A DNA stretch of 64,000 bases from Microbacterium telephonicum (GTDB taxonomy: Bacteria > Actinomycetota > Actinomycetes > Actinomycetales > Microbacteriaceae), in assembly GCF_003651225.1 (NCBI RefSeq), contig NZ_RCDB01000003.1, positions 375,259 to 439,258 on the forward strand, given 5' to 3'. The position numbers and the translations under genes were made by a program. Positions 30,401-37,870 of the stretch are shown here, one piece after another (within the stretch, counting starts at the first letter, position 1; the number at the start of each line of letters is the position of its first letter). The notes under the pieces were generated by a model. That model saw only the letters and a program-made list of their open reading frames with translations. It ran no database searches and was not told the DNA's origin.

Positions 30401-31396
30401 ATGACCTCCCCCAGCACGCAGCGCGAGTCCGCGTCCACCGACGCCTTCGACCCCGCCACGGCGACCATCGCGGTCGTGACGTTCAACCGCTCCGGGCTGC
30501 TCACGCGCCTGCTCGAGAGCATCGAGCGGATGGACCCGCATCCGGGTCACGTCGTCATCGTCGACAACGCGTCGACCGATGACACGACCGCCGTCGTCGA
30601 GTCCTTCCGCGAGCGCATCGGCGCCGAGATCGTCTACCGACGACTCGACACGAACACCGGCGGGTCCGGCGGGTTCAGCGAGGGCATGCGGGTCGCCTAC
30701 GAGCTCGGTTCGCAGTGGATCTGGCTCATGGACGACGACGTCGAGGTGCTCCCCGACGGCCTCGCGCGCATGGGGAAGTGGTCGGGCCGGTTCAAGTCGA
30801 TCCAGGGACGACGCTACGACTACGACGGCAGCGAGTTCTACTGGCAGTACCGCGTCGCCGAGCGGATGGGCATCCCGATCCCCTTCGCCCCGTCGGGTTT
30901 CGACGCTTCCGGGTACAAGGAGATGAACTCCGGCTGCTTCGAGGGCATGTTCATCCACCGCGACATCGTCGCGCAGATCGGCCTGCCCGACCCGCGGTTC
31001 TTCATCTACTGGGACGACCAGACCTACGGCTGGCTCGCCTCGCGCATCACGACATCCGTCATCGTCGACGAGTTCGTGCTGCGCCGCACGCGCGAGATCA
31101 AGCAGTGGGACATGGGCATCCGCCACATGAATGCGTCGAGCGACGCGTACCGCTACTACATCATGCGCAACCGCGCGATCATCAAGCGCTACCACCGCGC
31201 CCTCGGCGTCTACAACCCGGTGCTCTTCGGGTTCGGGACCGCGCTGACCTTCGGCAAGGAGCTCATCCGACTCCTCTTCGTCGAGCGCAAGGTACGCGGC
31301 ACGTCGAACCTCTTCCGCGGCCTGCGCGACGGCCGCGCCATCGCCCGCGACCGGCAGTGGCGGCCGATGCCCCCGCTGGTGGCTGCGGCGTCCTGA
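30401..31396 (+). CDS. Family 2 glycosyltransferase, GlfT1-like (candidate galactofuranosyltransferase)
   Basis: A 331-residue cytoplasmic GT-A enzyme. It has AVVTFNRSGLLTRLLESI at the nucleotide fold, then VDNAS, the NTGGSGGF donor loop and the metal motif LMDDDVE near residue 110. GCFEGMFIHRD and DPRFFIYWDDQ follow. The GGxGGF plus triple-Asp pattern is shared with mycobacterial GlfT1, which places the first galactofuranose residues on the lipid-linked galactan primer. In M. tuberculosis glfT1 stands between the galactan exporter genes; here the exporter ATPase converges on it, separated by 19 bp. Galactofuranose specificity is inferred. Confidence 0.8.
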   Translation: MTSPSTQRESASTDAFDPATATIAVVTFNRSGLLTRLLESIERMDPHPGHVVIVDNASTDDTTAVVESFRERIGAEIVYRRLDTNTGGSGGFSEGMRVAYELGSQWIWLMDDDVEVLPDGLARMGKWSGRFKSIQGRRYDYDGSEFYWQYRVAERMGIPIPFAPSGFDASGYKEMNSGCFEGMFIHRDIVAQIGLPDPRFFIYWDDQTYGWLASRITTSVIVDEFVLRRTREIKQWDMGIRHMNASSDAYRYYIMRNRAIIKRYHRALGVYNPVLFGFGTALTFGKELIRLLFVERKVRGTSNLFRGLRDGRAIARDRQWRPMPPLVAAAS

Positions 31397-31421
31397 GCGT
31401 TCTTCTGCTGAGCGCTCAGGA
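31391..31421. terminator. Bidirectional hairpin overlapping two convergent stop codons
   Basis: TCCTGAGCG at 31391-31399 pairs with CGCTCAGGA at 31413-31421 around a 13-nt loop. Both stop codons (31394-31396 on plus, 31416-31418 on minus) lie inside the stem. Confidence 0.7.
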
Positions 31422-32168
31422 TGCGGCTTTGCCGTAATCGGCGTTGTACGCGGCCAACACGGTGGCGATGTCGGCATCCATCTTGAGCGCGCCCTTGTCG
31501 AGATAGAGCCCGCGAGCGCAGAAGCGGCGCAGGTCCTTCTCGTTGTGGCTCACGAAGAACAGCGTGCGGCCCGAGGCGAGCATCTCGTCGATGCGTCGAT
31601 AGCACTTGTCGCGGAACGCCTTGTCGCCCACGGCGAGCACCTCGTCGACCAGGAGGATCGGCTCGTCGAGCTGCGAGACCACGGCGAACGCGAGCCGCAC
31701 CTTCATCCCGCTCGAGAGGTGCTTGTAGGGCATGTCGACGAAGTCGGCGAGCTCGGCGAAGGCGATGATGTCATCGAAGCGGCGCGCGATCTCGGCCTTC
31801 GTCATGCCGTGGAGTCCGGCCGTGAGCCGGACGTTCTCGCGGACGGTCAGATCGCCGACGAATCCGCCCGTGATCTCGATGAGCGGCGCGACTCCCCCGT
31901 GCACCGACACGTGGCCCTCGTCGGGGATGAGAACGCCCGCCACGAGTTTGAGGAGCGTGCTCTTGCCTTGGCCGTTGCGCCCGACGACGCCGATGGCCTC
32001 GCCCGGCAGCACGTCGAAGCTCACTCCGCGGAGCGCCCAGAAGGTTCCAGGTCTCGTGCGACGCGTGGCGCCGCCGAAGAGATCCTTGAGACTGCGTCGC
32101 CCGCGGCGGTTGCTACGGAAATTGACGCCGAGGTTTTCGACGCGGATCGCGGTCGTCGTCACGCTCAC
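31416..32168 (-). CDS. Polysaccharide ABC exporter ATP-binding protein (Wzt/TagH-like, no carbohydrate-binding tail)
   Basis: A 250-residue ATPase: Walker A GRNGQGKST, signature LSSGMKVRLAFAV, Walker B ILLVDEVLAVGD. The family-specific GGVAPLIEITGGF and MPYKHLSSGM show it belongs to the Wzt/TagH/RfbE polysaccharide-export group. It stops after the ATPase domain, unlike the second exporter ATPase at 35648. The GTG at 32168 overlaps the permease stop (GTGA). With that permease and the GlfT1-like enzyme it mirrors the Rv3781-Rv3782-Rv3783 galactan export trio. Confidence 0.88.
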   Translation of the reverse strand: MSVTTTAIRVENLGVNFRSNRRGRRSLKDLFGGATRRTRPGTFWALRGVSFDVLPGEAIGVVGRNGQGKSTLLKLVAGVLIPDEGHVSVHGGVAPLIEITGGFVGDLTVRENVRLTAGLHGMTKAEIARRFDDIIAFAELADFVDMPYKHLSSGMKVRLAFAVVSQLDEPILLVDEVLAVGDKAFRDKCYRRIDEMLASGRTLFFVSHNEKDLRRFCARGLYLDKGALKMDADIATVLAAYNADYGKAAS

Positions 32169-32959
32169 AGCTCCTTCAGGACGCCGGGCTCGAGCCGGCG
32201 GAAGACCAGCACGCCGAGCACGAGCACGAGCAGGCTGAACGCGACACCCACGACCACGGACAGCGTGTCCCACTGGCCCGGGAAGAACCCAATCCGGTAC
32301 AGCGTGAAGATGCCCGACAGGGGGTTGAACGCGGCCAGCTCCGGGAAGATGCCAGGCAGGTCGGATACGCCGTAGATGATCGGGGTGGCGTAGAAGAGCG
32401 CGCGGAGCACGAGGCGCGTCGTGCGCTCCAAATCGGTCCACAGCACGCACAGCGGGGCGACGATCAGTCCGAGGCCGACGAGCAGCACGGCTTGGACGAG
32501 GATCGCGAGCGGGAAGGCGAGCAGCCCCCAGCCGACGTGCGCGCCCGCGACCACGGCGAAGAAGACGAGCACGGGGAGGGAGCAGAGGAACTCGATCCCC
32601 TTGCTCAGCACGATGCGGTTGACCCAGATCGACCGCGGGATAGCCGTCGACCGGACGAGCCTCGCGTCCTTCGTGAACGCCTTCGTGAAGTCGATGACCG
32701 CGGAGTTGAACCACACCCACGGCAGCAACGCGGTGATGAGGAAGACGATGTACGGCGCCTCCCCCACTCCGGATCGGTGGAAGACCTGGGTGAAGACGAA
32801 CCAGTAGATCCCGCTCATCACGAGCGGGTCGAGGATCGACCACAAGTAGCCCAGCGCGCTCGTCGAGTAGCGCACCTTGAGGTCGCGCGCCGACAGCAGC
32901 CACAGCGAGTGGAAGTAGCGCCGAGGGGTTCCAGGGGCGCCGACGACGGCTGTGGTCAC
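32165..32959 (-). CDS. Polysaccharide ABC exporter permease (Wzm/TagG-like)
   Basis: A 264-residue ABC-2-type permease with six membrane helices. It has the N-terminal amphipathic segment SLWLLSARDLKVRYSTSALGYLWSILDPLVM and a C-terminal VFRRLEPGVLKEL. This layout fits exporters of lipid-linked polysaccharides such as galactan, teichoic acid or O antigen. It is translationally coupled to the ATPase gene downstream. The start is the first ATG of the open frame; the 60 bp beyond it are shared with the divergent glycosyltransferase gene at 33020. Confidence 0.88.
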   Translation of the reverse strand: MTTAVVGAPGTPRRYFHSLWLLSARDLKVRYSTSALGYLWSILDPLVMSGIYWFVFTQVFHRSGVGEAPYIVFLITALLPWVWFNSAVIDFTKAFTKDARLVRSTAIPRSIWVNRIVLSKGIEFLCSLPVLVFFAVVAGAHVGWGLLAFPLAILVQAVLLVGLGLIVAPLCVLWTDLERTTRLVLRALFYATPIIYGVSDLPGIFPELAAFNPLSGIFTLYRIGFFPGQWDTLSVVVGVAFSLLVLVLGVLVFRRLEPGVLKEL

Positions 32960-33006
32960 CAGTCGAGTCTAGAACGTCCCACTCCGCTCCCCGCGGGGCA
33001 CGACGG

Positions 33007-33012
33007 TAGGGT
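33007..33012 (+). promoter_or_regulatory. Leaderless -10 box for the GT4 gene at 33020
   Basis: TAGGGT followed by TTTGCAA (7 nt) and the GTG start. The same TAGGGT-N7-start arrangement occurs at 35618-35623 for another glycosyltransferase gene. Confidence 0.75.
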
Positions 33013-33019
33013 TTTGCAA

Positions 33020-34447
33020 GTGGTCACGCACTCTCTCTCTGCCTCGCCGACGTCGCCCCGCCCCCGGGTGCTCATCATCACGGGCGACCCGATCACGGAA
33101 CGCATGGCGGGACCGGCGATCCGGGTGTGGAACATGGCCGAGTTGCTTTCAGATGACTGCGACGTGCGCATCGTCTCCTGGAAGCGCATTGAGCGCCATA
33201 GCCCTCGATTCGCGTTGCACTTCGTACATGAAGCGGATGAGCGGGCCATGGAACCGCACGAGCGGTGGGCCGATGTGATCGTCGTACAGGGGATGTCACT
33301 ACGGATCTTCCCGTCGGTCGCCCGCACGCAGAAGATCGTCGTGGCAGACCTCTACGACCCGTTCCAACTGGAGCAACTCGAACAGAACAAGTACGAGGCC
33401 GAGGCGCCATACGTCGACGAGATCCGTAAAGCGGTGTCCCTGCTCAATGAGCAACTCGGACGCGGCGACTTCTTTCTCTGCGCCTCCGAGCGCCAGCGCG
33501 ATCTGTGGCTGGGCAACCTTTCGGCCCTGGGGCGGCTGAACCCGGCGACCTATCGTGCCGACCCGACTTTCGACTCTCTGATCGGCATCGCGCCGTTCGG
33601 GCTCCCCGCCGAGGCACCTAGGCAATCACGGCACGCCATCAAAGGTACGGTGCCCGGCATCGGCCTCGACGACAAGGTGCTCATCTGGGGTGGCGGCATC
33701 TACAACTGGTTCGACCCGGTGACACTCGTCGAGGCCATGGGCCTGCTCGCGTCGGCGCGTCCCGACATCAAACTGTTCTTCCTCAGCGCGAGCCACTTCA
33801 ATCCCGAGGTCCCCGAGATGGCGGCCATCGCCGACACCGTCGCCGCCGCCGACCGGCTGGGGCTGACTGGCCGCACGGTCTTCTTCAACGACGAGTGGGT
33901 AGCCTACGAAGATCGCGTGAACTATCTGCTCGATGCCGACCTCGGCGTCAGTACTCACCCCATTCACGCGGAGACGCGGTTCTCATTCCGCACCCGCATC
34001 CTCGACTATCTCTGGGCCGGGTTGCCCGTCGTCAGTTCCGACGGCGATGCATTCGCGGAGGTGATCGCGGCGACCGGCTGTGGGCGGGTCGTGCCGCCGA
34101 AGGACGCGCCGGCACTTGCGGAGGCCATCCGCCATCTCCTGTCCGACGAGGCCGCCTACCGGGCGGCGAAGACGGCCGCCGAGAGTGTGCGTGGTGACTT
34201 CACCTGGCAGCGAACGCTAAGCCCGCTTCTCGACTTCTGCCGCGCGCCGCGCCCCGCCGCCGATCGTGCGCTGCTCGCCGCGAGCGGCCGAACTCTCACA
34301 GCGAGCCGGTTCGAGAGGATACTGCTCATGCCGCGCGGCCGGCGACGCGACTTCGCATTGCTCACGTACTACTTACGCCGTGGAGGCTGGGCACTCGTTC
34401 GCGAAAAGCTCGACGAACGACGCACCCGGCGGGATCGTGAGCGGTGA
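33020..34447 (+). CDS. GT-B glycosyltransferase, family 4-like
   Basis: A 475-residue cytoplasmic enzyme with two Rossmann-like halves: RVLIITGDPITERMAGPAIR at the N-terminus and the donor-binding region IHAETRFSFRTRILDYLWAG around 315-335 followed by GLPVVSSDGDAFAEVI. The GTG start at 33020 is supported by a TAGGGT box 7 nt upstream; the long open frame before it is antisense to the exporter permease. It should transfer a sugar from a nucleotide donor to the polymer or its lipid carrier. The donor is unknown. G+C looks somewhat lower than in housekeeping genes nearby. Confidence 0.85.
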   Translation: MVTHSLSASPTSPRPRVLIITGDPITERMAGPAIRVWNMAELLSDDCDVRIVSWKRIERHSPRFALHFVHEADERAMEPHERWADVIVVQGMSLRIFPSVARTQKIVVADLYDPFQLEQLEQNKYEAEAPYVDEIRKAVSLLNEQLGRGDFFLCASERQRDLWLGNLSALGRLNPATYRADPTFDSLIGIAPFGLPAEAPRQSRHAIKGTVPGIGLDDKVLIWGGGIYNWFDPVTLVEAMGLLASARPDIKLFFLSASHFNPEVPEMAAIADTVAAADRLGLTGRTVFFNDEWVAYEDRVNYLLDADLGVSTHPIHAETRFSFRTRILDYLWAGLPVVSSDGDAFAEVIAATGCGRVVPPKDAPALAEAIRHLLSDEAAYRAAKTAAESVRGDFTWQRTLSPLLDFCRAPRPAADRALLAASGRTLTASRFERILLMPRGRRRDFALLTYYLRRGGWALVREKLDERRTRRDRER

Positions 34448-34452
34448 GCGAC

Positions 34453-35610
34453 TCAGGAAGCGTGCGATGAAACGAGCCGGCGCGCTTGATGTGCCCATCG
34501 ATGCATTCGGCCGGCCCTAATCCGCTGCAACTGCCCGACGGCATCCTCGAGCGCCTCTCGGCAGGCAGCGAGCTCTCCTCGGCTCGTCTCGAGCTCGACG
34601 GAGAGCTTCTCCAGGTCGCGCGCGCGATGTTCGGCCGCGACCCGCTCGTCCTCGACGGCAAGAAGCGGCACCAGGACGGCCCTCGCACGTTCGACATCCG
34701 CGTCGTCATAGTCCGGGGGACCGGAGCGGAGGGAGACGAGCAACCGCTCTGGCGAGCGCGTCGTCTGCTCTGCAGCGAGGTCACGTAGCCGGTGCGACAG
34801 CCACTCGTCGCGAGGGAGTTCAGCGTTGCCGAGCTCTGTGGCGAGCGGGTGTCGGAACACGTATGACTCCTCCAGAGCGCCGGCGCGAAGGAACCGATAG
34901 TCGCGCATACCGTGGTGGCGCGGGCTGGGCCGGATCCGCGGGTTCGCCTCGTATGCGACACCGGCGTTGCGCACCTTCCGCTCGAACTGACGAAACGACC
35001 GCCAGGGGAAGTGCAGGCTCTCGAGCTCGAGACCCGTCGGGACGGGGCCGTTACTCGCCAGACTCACATAATGGTTCCCCTGTGCCACTACGACGTTTGG
35101 GTCGCCGATGTGGATCGCGTCGTGTGTCGCGTGAGCGTGTAGGCCGCTGCGCCCGTACAACGTGAACTCATCCCGCTCGTCGCGGTGCAGCAACCGCGCC
35201 AATCCTGTGCCGTCGCGCCCCGGCGCGCCGGTCATGTCGACGACCGGGATGGTAGCCGAGACGATGCTCTTCGGCATCTGTGAGAACAACTCGCCCAGGG
35301 TCAGGGAACGGTCCTTCGGCACGAAGAATTCGTCAGCGTCGGCATTGATGACCCAGTCCGCTCCGAAGTCGGTCGCCGCGCGCCGCGCCATCGCGGTGAC
35401 CTTCGCGGCCTGATTCTTGTCCTGCACGGGGTCGTCGACGACGAAGACACGAGGATCCCCCTCGTACTCGGCAAGGATCTCGCGGGTGCCGTCGACAGAG
35501 CCGTTGTCGGTGATGAGCAGCACGTCGACGCCGGAGGCGAGGTGATACTCGACCATCGCCGCAATGATGTCCGCCTCATCGCGGACCATGACCGTCATGA
35601 CCAGTGTCAT
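34453..35610 (-). CDS. Family 2/92-like glycosyltransferase with coiled-coil tail
   Basis: A 385-residue protein. MTVMVRDEADIIAAMVEYHL at the N-terminus and the metal motif INADADEFFVPKD near residues 87-95 mark a GT-A glycosyltransferase of the DUF23/GT92-like type. The last ~70 residues (EDERVAAEHRARDLEKLSVE and following) look like a coiled coil, suggesting oligomerisation or attachment to a partner. Start 35610 is supported by TAGGGT (35618-35623) 7 nt upstream. It converges on the preceding gene with 5 bp between the stops. Donor sugar unknown. Confidence 0.8.
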   Translation of the reverse strand: MTLVMTVMVRDEADIIAAMVEYHLASGVDVLLITDNGSVDGTREILAEYEGDPRVFVVDDPVQDKNQAAKVTAMARRAATDFGADWVINADADEFFVPKDRSLTLGELFSQMPKSIVSATIPVVDMTGAPGRDGTGLARLLHRDERDEFTLYGRSGLHAHATHDAIHIGDPNVVVAQGNHYVSLASNGPVPTGLELESLHFPWRSFRQFERKVRNAGVAYEANPRIRPSPRHHGMRDYRFLRAGALEESYVFRHPLATELGNAELPRDEWLSHRLRDLAAEQTTRSPERLLVSLRSGPPDYDDADVERARAVLVPLLAVEDERVAAEHRARDLEKLSVELETSRGELAACREALEDAVGQLQRIRAGRMHRWAHQARRLVSSHAS

Positions 35611-35617
35611 AGCCAGA

Positions 35618-35623
35618 ACCCTA
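35618..35623 (-). promoter_or_regulatory. Leaderless -10 box for the glycosyltransferase gene at 35610
   Basis: TAGGGT, then TCTGGCT (7 nt), then ATG. Confidence 0.75.
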
Positions 35624-35647
35624 TCAATCCGCTGGGAGAAAGCTGAC

Positions 35648-36856
35648 TCACCGTTCGCGCAGAAGACGTGCCTCCGCGTAGACGGTCCCTGTCTGGCTCG
35701 CGACCATGGGCACGAAGAAGTGCGTACCCTGCCAGAGGACGTCCATCCGATTGCGATCACCGTCGGAGACGTCGGCGTTCACGAAGTACTGGCCCCCACC
35801 GAAGGTGATACGCGGGATCAGGTACTCCACGGTGACCGCCCCCGACGCGACAGCATCGTGCGCGGAGCCGAGCCTGTGTGCGCCGGTTCCGAAGACCTGC
35901 TGGCCGGTGGGCGTGTCGATGCTGAACGAGGTGTACCAGACATCGTGCGCGGCAGCGTGGTCGACGTCGATCTGGATGATCAAGTCCTCCCCCGGGTTCG
36001 CATCCTGGATCGGATCACCGGCGGCGTTGAGCACACGGATCGCCGTGACGCTCGCGGCCCGCTTCTCGTCGCCATCTGCGACGACCTCGCCGTTGGACTG
36101 GCGCTTGCCCTCGAGGATCTCGCGGTGCACCTTGGTCGCCTCGGCGGCATCACCGATGAAAGCGACCTCACCATGGCTGAGCACCACCCCCTGGTCGCAG
36201 ATGTCCATGACCTGCGCGGCGGAGTGCGAGACAAGGATGATCGTGCGTCCCTCGCGCTGGAACTCGCGGATCTTGTCCATGCACTTGCGCTGGAACGCCT
36301 CGTCACCGACGGCCAGCACCTCGTCCACGAGCAGGATGTCGGGGTCGGTGTGGATCGCGACGGCGAAGGCGAGGCGCACATACATGCCCGAGGAATAGAA
36401 CTTCACCTGCGTGTCGATGAAGTCGCCGATCTCGGAGAAGGCCACGATGCTGTCGAACCGCTCGTCGGTCTGCTCCCGCGTCAGGCCCAAGATGGAAGCG
36501 TTGAGATAGACGTTGTCTCGCCCGGACAGATCGGGATGGAACCCCGCGCCGAGCTCCAGCAGCGCTGCGAGACGCCCGCGGCGCAGGACGCTTCCCGAGC
36601 TGGGATCGATGATGCCGCCGATGACCTTCAGCATCGTGCTCTTACCCGAACCGTTCGGGCCCATCAGTGCAATGGAAGATCCGGCAGGGATGGCGAAGCT
36701 CACATCCTTGAGCGCCTGGAACTGTTCCTGGTGAGCCTTCCCTCGGCGCCCGAAGGTGACGACGCGTTCCTTGAGAGAGTTGTCCTTGCGCAACGTGAAG
36801 TGCTTGGACACCTGGTCGACGACCACGACGTCGGGAGCGGCGATGTACTCGGGCAT
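35648..36856 (-). CDS. Polysaccharide ABC exporter ATPase with C-terminal carbohydrate-recognition domain (Wzt type)
   Basis: A 402-residue protein: ATPase domain 1-245 with Walker A GPNGSGKST, LLELGAGFHPDLSGRDNVYL, signature YSSGMYVRLAFAVA and Walker B LLVDEVLAVGD. A beta-sandwich C-terminal domain (about 270-402) is of the kind that, in O-antigen Wzt proteins, recognises the finished end of the polymer. The first exporter ATPase in this locus lacks this domain. The ATG at 36856 has GGAG 8 nt upstream and is preferred over the GTG two codons earlier. It follows the permease by 2 bp. Confidence 0.9.
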   Translation of the reverse strand: MPEYIAAPDVVVVDQVSKHFTLRKDNSLKERVVTFGRRGKAHQEQFQALKDVSFAIPAGSSIALMGPNGSGKSTMLKVIGGIIDPSSGSVLRRGRLAALLELGAGFHPDLSGRDNVYLNASILGLTREQTDERFDSIVAFSEIGDFIDTQVKFYSSGMYVRLAFAVAIHTDPDILLVDEVLAVGDEAFQRKCMDKIREFQREGRTIILVSHSAAQVMDICDQGVVLSHGEVAFIGDAAEATKVHREILEGKRQSNGEVVADGDEKRAASVTAIRVLNAAGDPIQDANPGEDLIIQIDVDHAAAHDVWYTSFSIDTPTGQQVFGTGAHRLGSAHDAVASGAVTVEYLIPRITFGGGQYFVNADVSDGDRNRMDVLWQGTHFFVPMVASQTGTVYAEARLLRER

Positions 36857-36858
36857 GG

Positions 36859-37776
36859 TCACAGCTCCTGGGCGAAGTTGCCCTGCAGACGGGCGAAGAC
36901 GCGCTGGCACAGCACCAGCAGGACGAGTCCGATGAGCGCCGCGATCCCCATCCGCAGCAGCAGGTCCGAGGGGTAATCGCCCTCACCGCCACCGCTCCAG
37001 AATGCCTTGTGGAAGCCGAGCACGGCGAGAGTGACGGGGCTCGCGGTGTAGATCTCCAGCAACCAGGTCGGCAAGTGGAAGTTGGCGATCACGGTCGTGA
37101 CCATCGTCCAGGCGTAGACGATCGGAGAAGACCACAGCACGAGCATCAGGACCACCTGGATGAGATACTGCACGTCGCGCAAGTAGACGTTCAGCGCTGA
37201 CAGCAGCAACCCGAGGGCGAGCGCGTAGATCAAGATCAACATCACGGAGGGGAAGAAGTACAGCAAGTCCCACGACAGCGGCGGGGTGCCCAGTGTGAAG
37301 CTCGCCACGATGAGCACGAGCGTCTGCACGCCGAAGGTGAACAGCGCCGATCCGACGGACGCAAGCGGGAACACCTCACGCGGGACATAGACCTTCTTGA
37401 CCAGTCCGCCGTTGGCAACGATCGAACCCGTCGACCCCGAAAGCGTCTCGGAGAAGAGGCCGTAGATCGTGAGCCCGGAGAAAATGTAGACGGCGAACTC
37501 GGGGATGCCACGGGCGGCGCCGAGAATCTGCCCCATCACGAGGTAGTACACGGCCAGCTGCACCAGCGGGTTGATGAGCGTCCACAGCATGCCCAGGACG
37601 CTGTCCTTGTAGCGTGCCTTGACGTCGCGCCGCACCAGGAGGCTCAGCAACTGTCGGTGCGCCCAGATGTCTGCGACGGTACGCCAGAACCCTCCGATTC
37701 CCGCTCGCGCCGGGGTGACCGGTTGCAGGGACAGGGACGCCAATCGGTCGAACCGTGCGGCCGCGCTCTCGTTCAA
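36859..37776 (-). CDS. Polysaccharide ABC exporter permease (second system)
   Basis: A 305-residue ABC-2-type permease with six membrane helices. SLLVRRDVKARYKDSVLGMLWTLINPLVQLAVYYLVM is the characteristic N-terminal cytoplasmic entry and first helix. Start is a TTG at 37776; a purine-rich stretch precedes it and TATAGT (37813-37818) lies 36 bp upstream, giving a short leader. The next in-frame start would lose conserved N-terminal sequence. Operon with the Wzt-type ATPase. It should export a polymer whose end is recognised by that ATPase. Confidence 0.86.
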   Translation of the reverse strand: MNESAAARFDRLASLSLQPVTPARAGIGGFWRTVADIWAHRQLLSLLVRRDVKARYKDSVLGMLWTLINPLVQLAVYYLVMGQILGAARGIPEFAVYIFSGLTIYGLFSETLSGSTGSIVANGGLVKKVYVPREVFPLASVGSALFTFGVQTLVLIVASFTLGTPPLSWDLLYFFPSVMLILIYALALGLLLSALNVYLRDVQYLIQVVLMLVLWSSPIVYAWTMVTTVIANFHLPTWLLEIYTASPVTLAVLGFHKAFWSGGGEGDYPSDLLLRMGIAALIGLVLLVLCQRVFARLQGNFAQEL

Positions 37777-37812
37777 GTGCTGCCCTCTACCTCTCGCTCA
37801 CAACAGCCGTCA

Positions 37813-37818
37813 ACTATA
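37813..37818 (-). promoter_or_regulatory. -10 box for the second ABC exporter operon
   Basis: TATAGT on the minus strand. No convincing -35 is seen. Expected leader of about 30 nt before the TTG start at 37776. Confidence 0.55.
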
Positions 37819-37870
37819 CCCGCCGACCCTGCGTATCCCCCGGGTCGCGCGCCGGTTCCCGATACTGCGT

